Source: Vanilla planifolia (taxonomy: Eukaryota > Streptophyta > Magnoliopsida > Asparagales > Orchidaceae). From it: a stretch of 64,000 nt of DNA. The notes under the pieces are model-generated. The model did no database searches. It was not told where the DNA came from and saw only the letters and a list, made by a program, of their open reading frames with translations. Below, piece by piece: positions 11,549-25,687 of this stretch. The stretch is taken from assembly GCA_023846275.1 (NCBI GenBank), contig CM043870.1, positions 17,406,385 to 17,470,384 of the forward strand, read 5' to 3'. The first letter of the stretch is position 1; each line of letters starts with the position of its first letter. The position numbers were made by a program, and so were the translations under genes.

Positions 11549-13647
11549 GTTTTTTCATAGAATTCTATTTTCTAATGAATGATAATTTATTTTCACATAC
11601 TAATGTTAAAAAAGGTAAATTCTTATAAATGATATTTTATAATTATCATATTTTTAATCAAGTTTTAATAATAACTTTACGACATTATTGTTAACTTCAT
11701 AAAATAAAAAATATGGCACATAATATGATGTAGTAAAATAATAACCTTAATTTAGTTCAATATTGAGCAAAATGGCTTATATGAATTAAAATAAATTAAG
11801 GTTAATTTATGTTTATAATGGTATATATATGATATGCATAGAATTTTCTCAACATAAAAATATTATATTATAAAATATCAAAAGTATAAAATTATATTAT
11901 TAATGTTAAATATTATTTATATTTATATATAACATATATATCACATCACATAAATATAAAATATTATAATAAAATTATATAGATTATTTATTTATTTTTT
12001 TAAGTTTAGGCATAAAAAAGATAATATTAAATTAATAGTCATAATATTCTCTAAGTATTTTTAATATTCTAAAATAATAATAATCCTCAAAAAATTTTTA
12101 ACTTTTATTATTAAAAAATATTATATTTCATTTACTTTTTATACTTATTAAATTATAAGTTTAATTTTGAAACTGTAATTCTTATTAAATTATTTTTCTA
12201 TCTTTTTTCTTTTTATCATGATCGCTCACATATTCTCTTTCCTCTCGATCCTATTATCATCTTATTCTTTCTTTACTTTTTATCTTATTATATTATACTT
12301 GGCCTCTCTCTCTTCTGCCATTCTCTACTCCGTCATCTCTCTCTCTCTCTCTCTCTCTATTTTGTTAATTCTTTCGATCGCTTCTATGTTCTCTCTTTTC
12401 ATTTTCTTTTCATAATTAGTTTTTAATAATTAGTTTATTATGTTTTTATTAATTTGATATAATAATAAACATGGTAAATCATATTGATAAAATAAAATAA
12501 TGACATTGTTTTTGTTTAATATTAAGTAAAAGAACCTATAATAATCTCTAATTAATTTATTCTTATAATAATATGTATTTTATATTTATAGAATTTTCTA
12601 AATATAAAATGTTATTTTACTAAAAATTACTAATCTAAAATTATATCCTTAATACGAAATATTATTTATATTTATTATCAAAGTTAAATCATACAAAGAA
12701 AATATATTAGGATAATCATTAAATTTATTATTTAAATAACTTTTTTAATTTTAAGTATGAATAAAATGATATTAAATTTATATTTAAAATATTCTCTATC
12801 TATTTTTAATATTCTAAAATAATAATGAATCTCGAATATTTTTTATGTCTTATTATTATTAAAAATTATACATTTTTTATTTTTATATTTAATAAATATT
12901 ATAAGGTTAAATAATAAGAATTTAATTTTTATTAAATAAATTTTCTTATTTTTTCCTCTTTATCATAATGTCTCAGATATTGTCTCTTTTCTCTCTCTCC
13001 TATTGTCATTCTTTTATCTCTCTCTTCATTCTTTATCACATTATATTCTTTTTGGCTTCTCTCTCTCCTTTATTCTTCACTATTTTCTCATTTTCTTTCT
13101 CTCTCTCTCTCTCTCTCTGTTTACTTATTTATTTATTCGCTGTATCTCATCTATGTTCTCTCTTTTCTTTTTCTTTTTGTTAAATCCTCTCTCATCTCTC
13201 TCTATTATTATTTTTCTCTTTATTTTGCTATTATTAATTTGTGAATTTCTCCCTCTCAGAGAAAAGTTACCTACATCTCCATCATCTCTTTTTCAACACA
13301 AGAACTAACAAATCTCTCATATTACATAGCTTAATATATAATATGTTTTATAAATATATATCTTTAGTAATATTGATTGAGTAATTAAATTTTATATTTA
13401 TAAGAAAATTAATATAATGAAATAAAGTCTTATATGTTAATATCTAGAATATGAACAGTAGCATTATGTATAGTTTTTTTTATTAATTATATATAAAAAA
13501 TATTAATACTATAAACTATTATGACGCATAAAATAATCATAAATATTTTTTTCAAAGTGCATATATTAGATAATTTAGAAAAGTTTAGATGTTGTTCGTA
13601 ATCTTAACGGGTAACAACACAAATATGTTTTTTTGTCTTATGCATGC
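11549..13647 (+). repeat. Intergenic spacer 6
   Basis: (CT)11 at 12337-12358; CT tract B is (CT)10 at 13099-13118, which shifts the spurious reading frame there. Private TTATTATG near 12434. Confidence 0.9.
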
Positions 13648-13765
13648 ATGTGCGACCATACCAGCATTATGGCACTGGATCTCATTAGAACTCCAAAGTT
13701 AAGCATGCTTGGGCGAGAGTAGTATTGGGATGGGTGACCTCTTGAGAAGTCCTCGTGTTGCACAT
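13648..13765 (+). rRNA. 5S rRNA, copy 7 (consensus)
   Basis: Identical to copy 1; proximal flanks unchanged. Confidence 0.97.
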
Positions 13766-15864
13766 GTTTTTTCATAGAATTCTATTTTCTAATGAATGAT
13801 AATTTATTTTCACATACTAATGTTAAAAAAGGTAAATTCTTATAAATGATATTTTATAATTATCATATTTTTAATCAAGTTTTAATAATAACTTTACGAC
13901 ATTATTGTTAACTTCATAAAATAAAAAATATGGCACATAATATGATGTAGTAAAATAATAACCTTAATTTAGTTCAATATTGAGCAAAATGGCTTATATG
14001 AATTAAAATAAATTAAGGTTAATTTATGTTTATAATGGTATATATATGATATGCATAGAATTTTCTCAACATAAAAATATTATATTATAAAATATCAAAA
14101 GTATAAAATTATATTATTAATGTTAAATATTATTTATATTTATATATAACATATATATCACATCACATAAATATAAAATATTATAATAAAATTATATAGA
14201 TTATTTATTTATTTTTTTAAGTTTAGGCATAAAAAAGATAATATTAAATTAATAGTCATAATATTCTCTAAGTATTTTTAATATTCTAAAATAATAATAA
14301 TCCTCAAAAAATTTTTAACTTTTATTATTAAAAAATATTATATTTCATTTACTTTTTATACTTATTAAATTATAAGTTTAATTTTGAAACTGTAATTCTT
14401 ATTAAATTATTTTTCTATCTTTTTTCTTTTTATCATGATCGCTCACATATTCTCTTTCCTCTCGATCCTATTATCATCTTATTCTTTCTTTACTTTTTAT
14501 CTTATTATATTATTCTTGGCCTCTCTCTCTTCTGCCATTCTCTACTCCGTCATCTCTCTCTCTCTCTCTCTCTCTCTATTTTGTTAATTCTTTCGATCGC
14601 TTCTATGTTCTCTCTTTTCATTTTCTTTTCATAATTAGTTTTTAATAATTAGTTTATGATGTTTTTATTAATTTGATATAATAATAAACATGGTAAATCA
14701 TATTGATAAAATAAAATAATGACATTGTTTTTGTTTAATATTAAGTAAAATAACCTATAATAATCTCTAATTAATTTATTCTTATAATAATATGTATTTT
14801 ATATTTATAGAATTTTCTAAATATAAAATGTTATTTTACTAAAAATTACTAATCTAAAATTATATCCTTAATACGAAATATTATTTATATTTATTATCAA
14901 AGTTAAATCATACAAAGAAAATATATTAGGATAATCTTTAAATTTATTATTTAAATAACTTTTTTAATTTTAAGTATGAATAAAATGATATTAAATTTAT
15001 ATTTAAAATATTCTCTATCTATTTTTAATATTCTAAAATAATAATGAATCTCGAATATTTTTTATGTCTTATTATTATTAAAAATTATACATTTTTTATT
15101 TTTATATTTAATAAATATTATAAGGTTAAATAATAAGAATTTAATTTTTATTAAATAAATTTTCTTATTTTTTCCTCTTTATCATAATGTCTCAGATATT
15201 GTCTCTTTTTTCTCTCTCCTATTGTCATTCTTTTATCTCTCTCTTCATTCTTTATCACATTATATTCTTTTTGGCTTCTCTCTCTCCTTTATTCTTCACT
15301 ATTTTCTCATTTTCTTTCTCTCTCTCTCTCTCTCTGTTTACTTATTTATTTATTCGCTGTATCTCATCTATGTTCTCTCTTTTCTTTTTCTTTTTGTTAA
15401 ATCCTCTCTCATCTCTCTCTATTATTATTTTTCTCTTTATTTTGCTATTATTAATTTGTGAATTTCTCCCTCTCAGAGAAAAGTTACCTACATCTCCATC
15501 ATCTCTTTTTCAACACAAGAACTAACAAATCTCTCATATTACATAGCTTAATATATAATATGTTTTATAAATATATATCTTTAGTAATATTGATTGAGTA
15601 ATTAAATTTTATATTTATAAGAAAATTAATATAATGAAATAAAGTCTTATATGTTAATATCTAGAATATGAACAGTAGCATTATGTATAGTTTTTTTTAT
15701 TAATTATATATAAAAAATATTAATACTATAAACTATTATGACGCATAAAATAATCATAAATATTTTTTTCAAAGTGCATATATTAGATAATTTAGAAAAG
15801 TTTAGATGTTGTTCGTAATCTTAACGGGTAACAACACAAATATGTTTTTTTGTCTTATGCATGC
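13766..15864 (+). repeat. Intergenic spacer 7
   Basis: (CT)12 at 14554-14577. ATTATTCTTGG form of subrepeat A and ATAACC form of subrepeat B. No private variant stood out. Confidence 0.9.
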
Positions 15865-15982
15865 ATGTGCGACCATACCAGCATTATGGCACTGGATCTC
15901 ATTAGAACTCCAAAGTTAAGCATGCTTGGGCGAGAGTAGTATTGGGATGGGTGACCTCTTGAGAAGTCCTCGTGTTGCACAT
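15865..15982 (+). rRNA. 5S rRNA, copy 8 (consensus)
   Basis: Identical to copy 1; proximal flanks unchanged. Confidence 0.97.
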
Positions 15983-18081
15983 GTTTTTTCATAGAATTCT
16001 ATTTTCTAATGAATGATAATTTATTTTCACATACTAATGTTAAAAAAGGTAAATTCTTATAAATGATATTTTATAATTATCATATTTTTAATCAAGTTTT
16101 AATAATAACTTTACGACATTATTGTTAACTTCATAAAATAAAAAATATGGCACATAATATGATGTAGTAAAATAATAACCTTAATTTAGTTCAATATTGA
16201 GCAAAATGGCTTATATGAATTAAAATAAATTAAGGTTAATTTATGTTTATAATGGTATATATATGATATGCATAGAATTTTCTCAACATAAAAATATTAT
16301 ATTATAAAATATCAAAAGTATAAAATTATATTATTAATGTTAAATATTATTTATATTTATATATAACATATATATCACATCACATAAATATAAAATATTA
16401 TAATAAAATTATATAGATTATTTATTTATTTTTTTAAGTTTAGGCATAAAAAAGATAATATTAAATTAATAGTCATAATATTCTCTAAGTATTTTTAATA
16501 TTCTAAAATAATAATAATCCTCAAAAAATTTTTAACTTTTATTATTAAAAAATATTATATTTCATTTACTTTTTATACTTATTAAATTATAAGTTTAATT
16601 TTGAAACTGTAATTCTTATTAAATTATTTTTCTATCTTTTTTCTTTTTATCATGATCGCTCACATATTCTCTTTCCTCTCGATCCTATTATCATCTTATT
16701 CTTTCTTTACTTTTTATCTTATTATATTATTCTTGGCCTCTCTCTCTTCTGCCATTCTCTACTCCGTCATCTCTCTCTCTCTCTCTCTCTCTCTATTTTG
16801 TTAATTCTTTCGATCGCTTCTATGTTCTCTCTTTTCATTTTCTTTTCATAATTAGTTTTTAATAATTAGTTTATGATGTTTTTATTAATTTGATATAATA
16901 ATAAACATGGTAAATCATATTGATAAAATAAAATAAAGACATTGTTTTTGTTTAATATTAAGTAAAATAACCTATAATAATCTCTAATTAATTTATTCTT
17001 ATAATAATATGTATTTTATATTTATAAAATTTTCTAAATATAAAATGTTATTTTACTAAAAATTACTAATCTAAAATTATATCCTTAATACGAAATATTA
17101 TTTATATTTATTATCAAAGTTAAATCATACAAAGAAAATATATTAGGATAATCATTAAATTTATTATTTAAATAACTTTTTTAATTTTAAGTATGAATAA
17201 AATGATATTAAATTTATATTTAAAATATTCTCTATCTATTTTTAATATTCTAAAATAATAATGAATCTCGAATATTTTTTATGTCTTATTATTATTAAAA
17301 ATTATACATTTTTTATTTTTATATTTAATAAATATTATAAGGTTAAATAATAAGAATTTAATTTTTATTAAATAAATTTTCTTATTTTTTCCTCTTTATC
17401 ATAATGTCTCAGATATTGTCTCTTTTTTCTCTCTCCTATTGTCATTCTTTTATCTCTCTCTTCATTCTTTATCACATTATATTCTTTTTGGCTTCTCTCT
17501 CTCCTTTATTCTTCACTATTTTCTCATTTTCTTTCTCTCTCTCTCTCTCTCTGTTTACTTATTTATTTATTCGCTGTATCTCATCTATGTTCTCTCTTTT
17601 CTTTTTCTTTTTGTTAAATCCTCTCTCATCTCTCTCTATTATTATTTTTCTCTTTATTTTGCTATTATTAATTTGTGAATTTCTCCCTCTCAGAGAAAAG
17701 TTACCTACATCTCCATCATCTCTTTTTCAACACAAGAACTAACAAATCTCTCATATTACATAGCTTAATATATAATATGTTTTATAAATATATATCTTTA
17801 GTAATATTGATTGAGTAATTAAATTTTATATTTATAAGAAAATTAATATAATGAAATAAAGTCTTATATGTTAATATCTAGAATATGAACAGTAGCATTA
17901 TGTATAGTTTTTTTTATTAATTATATATAAAAAATATTAATACTATAAACTATTATGACGCATAAAATAATCATAAATATTTTTTTCAAAGTGCATATAT
18001 TAGATAATTTAGAAAAGTTTAGATGTTGTTCGTAATCTTAACGGGTAACAACACAAATATGTTTTTTTGTCTTATGCATGC
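15983..18081 (+). repeat. Intergenic spacer 8
   Basis: (CT)12 at 16771-16794. AATAAAGAC near 16932 is shared only with spacer 9. Private ATAAAATTTT near 17024. Confidence 0.9.
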
Positions 18082-18199
18082 ATGTGCGACCATACCAGCA
18101 TTATGGCACTGGATCTCATTAGAACTCCAAAGTTAAGCATGCTTGGGCGAGAGTAGTATTGGGATGGGTGACCTCTTGAGAAGTCCTCGTGTTGCACAT
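18082..18199 (+). rRNA. 5S rRNA, copy 9 (consensus)
   Basis: Identical to copy 1 and the last of nine consecutive identical genes at the left of the window. Confidence 0.97.
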
Positions 18200-18982
18200 G
18201 TTTTTTCATAGAATTCTATTTTCTAATGAATGATAATTTATTTTCATATACTAATGTTAAAAAAGGTAAATTCTTATAAATGATATTTTATAATTATCAT
18301 ATTTTTAATCAAGTTTTAATAATAACTTTACGACATTATTGTTAACTTCATAAAATAAAAAATATGGCACATAATATGATGTAGTAAAATAATAACCTTA
18401 ATTTAGTTCAATATTGAGCAAAATGGCTTATATGAATTAAAATAAATTAAGGTTAATTTATGTTTATAATTGTATATATATGATATGCATAGAATTTTCT
18501 CAACATAAAAATATTATATTATAAAATATCAAAAGTATAAAATTATATTATTAATGTTAAATATTATTTATATTTATATATAACATATATATCACATCAC
18601 ATAAATATAAAATATTATAATAAAATTATATAGATTATTTATTTATTTTTTTAAGTTTAGGCATAAAAAAGATAATATTAAATTAATAGTCATAATATTC
18701 TCTAAGTATTTTTAATATTCTAAAATAATAATAATCCTCAAAAAATTTTTAACTTTTATTATTAAAAAATATTATATTTCATTTACTTTTTATACTTATT
18801 AAATTATAAGTTTAATTTTGAAACTGTAATTCTTATTAAATTATTTTTCTATCTTTTTTCTTTTTATCATGATCGCTCACATATTCTCTTTCCTCTCGAT
18901 CCTATTATCATCTTATTCTTTCTTTACTTTTTATCTTATTATATTATACTTGGCCTCTCTCTCTTCTGCCATTCTCTACTCC

Positions 18983-19013
<31 letters not shown>

Positions 19014-20302
19014 ATTTTGTTAATTCTTTCGATCGCTTCTATGATCTCTCTTTTCATTTTCTTTTCATAATTAGTTTTTAATAATTAGTTTATGATGTTT
19101 TTATTAATTTGATATAATAATAAACATGGTAAATCATATTGATAAAATAAAATAAAGACATTGTTTTTGTTTAATATTAAGTAAAATAACCTATAATAAT
19201 CTCTAATTAATTTATTCTTATAATAATATGTATTTTATATTTATAGAATTTTCTAAATATAAAATGTTATTTTACTAAAAATTACTAATCTAAAATTATA
19301 TCCTTAATACGAAATATTATTTATATTTATTATCAAAGTTAAATCATACAAAGAAAATATATTAGGATAATCATTAAATTTATTATTTAAATAACTTTTT
19401 TAATTTTAAGTATGAATAAAATGATATTAAATTTATATTTAAAATATTCTCTATCTATTTTTAATATTCTAAAATAATAATGAATCTCGAATATTTTTTA
19501 TGTCATATTATTATTAAAAATTATACATTTTTTATTTTTATATTTAATAAATATTATAAGGTTAAATAATAAGAATTTAATTTTTATTAAATAAATTTTC
19601 TTATTTTTTCCTCTTTATCATAATGTCTCAGATATTGTCTCTTTTTTCTCTCTCCTATTGTCATTCTTTTATCTCTCTCTTCATTCTTTATCACATTATA
19701 TTCTTTTTGGCTTCTCTCTCTCATTTATTCTTCACTATTTTCTCATTTTCTTTCTCTCTCTCTCTCTCTCTCTGTTAACTTATTTATTTATTCGCTGTAT
19801 CTCATCTATGTTCTCTCTTTTCTTTTTCTTTTTGTTAAATCCTCTCTCATCTCTCTCTATTATTATTTTTCTCTTTATTTTGCTATTATTAATTTGTGAA
19901 TTTCTCCCTCTCAGAGAAAAGTTACCTACATCTCCATCATCTCTTTTTCAACACAAGAACTAACAAATCTCTCATATTACATAGCTTAATATATAATATG
20001 TTTTATAAATATATATCTTTAGTAATATTGATTGAGTAATTAAATTTTATATTTATAAGAAAATTAATATATTGAAATAAAGTCTTATATGTTAATATCT
20101 AGAATATGAAAAGTAGCATTATGTATAGTTTTTTTTATTAATTATATATAAAAAATATTAATACTATAAACTATTATGACGCATAAAATAATCATAAATA
20201 TTTTTTTCAAAGTGCATATATTAGATAATTTAGAAAAGTTTAGATGTTGTTCGTAATCTTAACGGGTAACAACACAAATATGTTTTTTTGTCTTATGCAT
20301 GC
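18200..20302 (+). repeat. Intergenic spacer 9 (most private changes)
   Basis: (CT)13 at 18988-19013. Unusually many private changes: CATATAC near 18245, ATAATTGTA near 18468, ATGATCTC near 19042, GTCATATTA near 19503, CTCATTTATT near 19720 and GTTAACTT near 19775. The promoter side carries ATATTGAAAT near 20070 and GAAAAGTAGC near 20108, shared with the next unit. Confidence 0.9.
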
Positions 20303-20420
20303 ATGTGCGACCATACCAGCATTATGGCACTGGATCTCATTAGAATTCCAAAGTTAAGCATGCTTGGGCGAGAGTAGTATTGGGATGGGTGACCTCTTGA
20401 GAAGTCCTCGTGTTGCACAT
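20303..20420 (+). rRNA. 5S rRNA, copy 10 (C44T variant)
   Basis: One change from consensus: C to T at gene position 44 (window 20346), in the helix III arm, creating GAATTC. This C is normally unpaired or bulged in plant 5S, so the RNA may still fold. Copies 11, 12 and 16 share the change. Confidence 0.95.
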
Positions 20421-21203
20421 GTTTTTTCATAGAATTCTATTTTTTAATGAATGATAATTTATTTTCACATACTAATGTTAAAAAAGGTAAATTCTTATAA
20501 ATGATATTTTATAATTATCATATTTTTAATCAAGTTTTAATAATAACTTTACGACATTATTGTTAACTTCATAAAATAAAAAATATGGCACATAATATGA
20601 TGTAGTAAAATAATAACCTTAATTTAGTTCAATATTGAGCAAAATGGCTTATATGAATTAAAATAAATTAAGGTTAATTTATGTTTATAATGGTATATAT
20701 ATGATATGCATAGAATTTTCTCAACATAAAATTATTATAATATAAAATATCAAAAGTATAAAATTATATTATTAATGTTAAATATTATTTATATTTATAT
20801 ATAACATATATATCACATCACATAAATATAAAATATTATAATAAAATTATATAGATTATTTATTTATTTTTTTAAGTTTAGGCATAAAAAAGATAATATT
20901 AAATTAATAGTCATAATATTCTCTAAGTATTTTTAATATTCTAAAATAATAATAATCCTCAAAAAATTTTTAACTTTTATTATTAAAAAATATTATATTT
21001 CATTTACTTTTTATACTTATTAAATTATAAGTTTAATTTTGAAACTGTAATTCTTATTAAATTATTTTTCTATCTTTTTTCTTTTTATCATGATCGCTCA
21101 CATATTCTCTTTCCTCTCGATCCTATTATCATCTTATTCTTTCTTTACTTTTTATCTTATTATATTATACTTGGCCTCTCTCTCTTCTGCCATTCTCTAC
21201 TCT

Positions 21204-21242
<39 letters not shown>

Positions 21243-22527
21243 TTTGTTAATTCTTTCGATCGCTTCTATGTTCTCTCTTTTCATTTTCTTTTCATAATTA
21301 GTTTTTAATAATTAGTTTATGATGTTTTTATTAGTTTGATATAATAATAAACATGGTAAATCATATTGATAAAATAAAATAATGACATTGTTTTTGTTTA
21401 ATATTAAGTAAAATAACCTATAATAATCTCTAATTAATTTATTCTTATAATAATATGTATTTTATATTTATAGAATTTTCTAAATATAAAATGTTATTTT
21501 ACTAAAAATTACTAATCTAAAATTATATCCTTAATACGAAATATTATTTATATTTATTATCAAAGTTAAATCATACAAAGAAAATATATTAGGATAATCA
21601 TTAAATTTATTATTTAAATAACTTTTTTAATTTTAAGTATGAATAAAATGATATTAAATTTATATTTAAAATATTCTCTATCTATTTTTAATATTCTAAA
21701 ATAATAATGAATCTCGAATATTTTTTATGTCTTATTATTATTAAAAATTATACATTTTTTATTTTTATATTTAATAAATATTATAAGGTTAAATAATAAG
21801 AATTTAATTTTTATTAAATAAATTTTCTTATTTTTTCCTCTTTATCATAATGTCTCAGATATTGTCTCTTTTTTCTCTCTCCTATTGTCATTCTTTTATC
21901 TCTCTCTTCATTCTTTATCACATTATATTCTTTTTGGCTTCTCTCTCTCCTTTATTCTTCACTATTTTCTCATTTTCTTTCTCTCTCTCTCTCTCTCTGT
22001 TTACTTATTTATTTATTCGCTGTATCTCATCTATGTTCTCTCTTTTCTTTTTCTTTTTGTTAAATCCTCTCTCATCTCTCTCTATTATTATTTTTCTCTT
22101 TATTTTGCTATTATTAATTTGTGAATTTCTCCCTCTCAGAGAAAAGTTACCTACATCTCCATCATCTCTTTTTCAACACAAGAACTAACAAATCTCTCAT
22201 ATTACATAGCTTAATATATAATATGTTTTATAAATATATATCTTTAGTAATATTGATTGAGTAATTAAATTTTATATTTATAAGAAAATTAATATATTGA
22301 AATAAAGTCTTATATGTTAATATCTAGAATATGAAAAGTAGCATTATGTATAGTTTTTTTTATTAATTATATATAAAAAATATTAATACTATAAACTATT
22401 ATGACGCATAAAATAATCATAAATATTTTTTTCAAAGTGCATATATTAGATAATTTAGAAAAGTTTAGATGTTGTTCGTAATCTTAACGGGTAACAACAC
22501 AAATATGTTTTTTTGTCTTATGCATGC
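20421..22527 (+). repeat. Intergenic spacer 10
   Basis: (CT)16 at 21209-21240. Private TTTTTTAATGA near 20440 and AATTATTATAATAT near 20730. First unit from the left with CTCTGTCAT before the CT tract and TTAGTTTGAT near 21332, both markers of the middle/right families. Confidence 0.9.
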
Positions 22528-22645
22528 ATGTGCGACCATACCAGCATTATGGCACTGGATCTCATTAGAATTCCAAAGTTAAGCATGCTTGGGCGAGAGT
22601 AGTATTGGGATGGGTGACCTCTTGAGAAGTCCTCGTGTTTCACAT
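22528..22645 (+). rRNA. 5S rRNA, copy 11 (C44T, G113T; possibly defective)
   Basis: Two changes: C44 to T (22571, shared with copies 10, 12, 16) and G113 to T (22640, private). G113 normally pairs with C6 in helix I, so the second change breaks that helix in the middle. This copy may yield an unstable RNA even if transcribed, since the internal promoter is unaffected. Confidence 0.93.
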
Positions 22646-23428
22646 GTTTTTTCATAGAATTCTATTTTCTAATGAATGATAATTTATTTTCACATACTAA
22701 TGTTAAAAAAGGTAAATTCTTATAAATGATATTTTATAATTATCATATTTTTAATCAAGTTTTAATAATAACTTTACGACATTATTGTTAACTTCATAAA
22801 ATAAAAAATATGGCACATAATATGATGTAGTAAAATAATAACCTTAATTTAGTTCAATATTGAGCAAAATGGCTTATATGAATTAAAATAAATTAAGGTT
22901 AATTTATGTTTATAATGGTATATATATGATATGCATAGAATTTTCTCAACATAAAAATATTATATTATAAAATATCAAAAGTATAAAATTATATTATTAA
23001 TGTTAAATATTATTTATATTTATATATAACATATATATCACATCACATAAATATAAAATATTATAATAAAATTATATAGATTATTTATTTATTTTTTTAA
23101 GTTTAGGCATAAAAAAGATAATATTAAATTAATAGTCATAATATTCTCTAAGTATTTTTAATATTCTAAAATAATAATAATCCTCAAAAAATTTTTATCT
23201 TTTATTATTAAAAAATATTATATTTCATTTACTTTTTATACTTATTAAATTATAAGTTTAATTTTGAAACTGTAATTCTTATTAAATTATTTTTCTATCT
23301 TTTTTCTTTTTATCATGATCGCTCACATATTCTCTTTCCTCTCGATCCTATTATCATCTTATTCTTTCTTTACTTTTTATCTTATTATATTATACTTGGC
23401 CTCTCTCTCTTCTGCCATTCTCTACTCT

Positions 23429-23459
<31 letters not shown>

Positions 23460-24745
23460 ATTTTGTTAATTCTTTCGATCGCTTCTATGTTCTCTCTTTT
23501 CATTTTCTTTTCATAATTAGTTTTTAATAATTAGTTTATGATGTTTTTATTAGTTTGATATAATAATAAACATGGTAAATCATATTGATAAAATAAAATA
23601 ATGACATTGTTTTTGTTTAATATTAAGTAAAATAACCTATAATAATCTCTAATTAATTTATTCTTATAATAATATGTATTTTATATTTATAGAATTTTCT
23701 AAATATAAAATGTTATTTTACTAAAAATTACTAATCTAAAATTATATCCTTAATACGAAATATTATTTATATTTATTATCAAAGTTAAATCATACAAAGA
23801 AAATATATTAGGATAATCATTAAATTTATTATTTAAATAACTTTTTTAATTTTAAGTATGAATAAAATGATATTAAATTTATATTTAAAATATTCTCTAT
23901 CTATTTTTAATATTCTAAAATAATAATGAATCTCGAATATTTTTTATGTCTTATTATTATTAAAAATTATACATTTTTTATTTTTATATTTAATAAATAT
24001 TATAAGGTTAAATAATAAGAATTTAATTTTTATTAAATAAATTTTCTTATTTTTTCCTCTTTATCATAATGTCTCAGATATTGTCTCTTTTTTCTCTCTC
24101 CTATTGTCATTCTTTTATCTCTCTCTTCATTCTTTATCACATTATATTCTTTTTGGCTTCTCTCTCTCCTTTATTTTTCACTATTTTCTCATTTTCTTTC
24201 TCTCTCTCTCTCTCTCTGTGTACTTATTTATTTATTCGCTGTATCTCATCTATGTTCTCTCTTTTCTTTTTCTTTTTGTTAAATCCTCTCTCATCTCTCT
24301 CTATTATTATTTTTCTCTTTATTTTGCTATTATTAATTTGTGAATTTCTCCCTCTCAGAGAAAAGTTACCTACATCTCCATCATCTCTTTTTCAACACAA
24401 GAACTAACAAATCTCTCATATTACATAGCTTAATATATAATATGTTTTATAAATATATATCTTTAGTAATATTGATTGAGTAATTAAATTTTATATTTAT
24501 AAGAAAATTAATATAATGAAATAAAGTCTTATATGTTAATATCTAGAATATGAAAAGTAGCATTATGTATAGTTTTTTTATTAATTATATATAAAAAATA
24601 TTAATACTATAAACTATTATGATGCATAAAATAATCATAAATATTTTTTTCAAAGTGCATATATTAGATAATTTAGAAAAGTTTAGATGTTGTTCGTAAT
24701 CTTAACGGGTAACAACACAAATATGTTTTTTTGTCTTATGCATGC
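22646..24745 (+). repeat. Intergenic spacer 11
   Basis: (CT)13 at 23434-23459. TTAGTTTGAT form. ATTTTTCAC near 24174 is shared with spacer 15. Private GTGTAC near 24218. The promoter side has GAAAAGTAGC, one T fewer near 24571 and ATGATGCAT near 24620 (shared with copy 16's upstream). Confidence 0.9.
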
Positions 24746-24863
24746 ATGTGCGACCATACCAGCATTATGGCACTGGATCTCATTAGAATTCCAAAGTTAA
24801 GCATGCTTGGGCGAGAGTAGTATTGGGATGGGTGACCTCTTGAGAAGTCCTCGTGTTGCACAT
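24746..24863 (+). rRNA. 5S rRNA, copy 12 (C44T variant)
   Basis: Single change C44 to T at 24789. Counterpart of copy 16 in the 8875-bp duplication. Confidence 0.95.
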
Positions 24864-25646
24864 GTTTTTTCATAGAATTCTATTTTCTAATGAATGATAA
24901 TTTATTTTCACATACTAATGTTAAAAAAGGTAAATTCTTATAAATAATATTTTATAATTATCATATTTTTAATCAAGTTTTAATAATAACTTTACGACAT
25001 TATTGTTAACTTCATAAAATAAAAAATATGGCACATAATATGATGTAGTAAAATAATAACCTTAATTTAGTTCAATATTGAGCAAAATGGCTTATATGAA
25101 TTAAAATAAATTAAGGTTAATTTATGTTTATAATGGTATATATATGATATGCATAGAATTTTCTCAACATAAAAATATTATATTATAAAATATCAAAAGT
25201 ATAAAATTATATTATTAATGTTAAATATTATTTATATTTATATATAACATATATATCACATCACATAAATATAAAATATTATAATAAAATTATATAGATT
25301 ATTTATTTATTTTTTTAAGTTTAGGCATAAAAAAGATAATATTAAATTAATAGTCATAATATTCTTTAAGTATTTTTAATATTCTAAAATAATAATAATC
25401 CTCAAAAAATTTTTATCTTTTATTATTAAAAAATATTATATTTCATTTACTTTTTATACTTATTAAATTATAAGTTTAATTTTGAAACTGTAATTCTTAT
25501 TAAATTATTTTTCTATCTTTTTTCTTTTTATCATGATCGCTCACATATTCTCTTTCCTCTCGATCCTATTATCATCTTATTCTTTCTTTACTTTTTATCT
25601 TATTATATTATACTTGGCCTCTCTCTCTTCTGCCATTCTCTACTCT

Positions 25647-25687
<41 letters not shown>

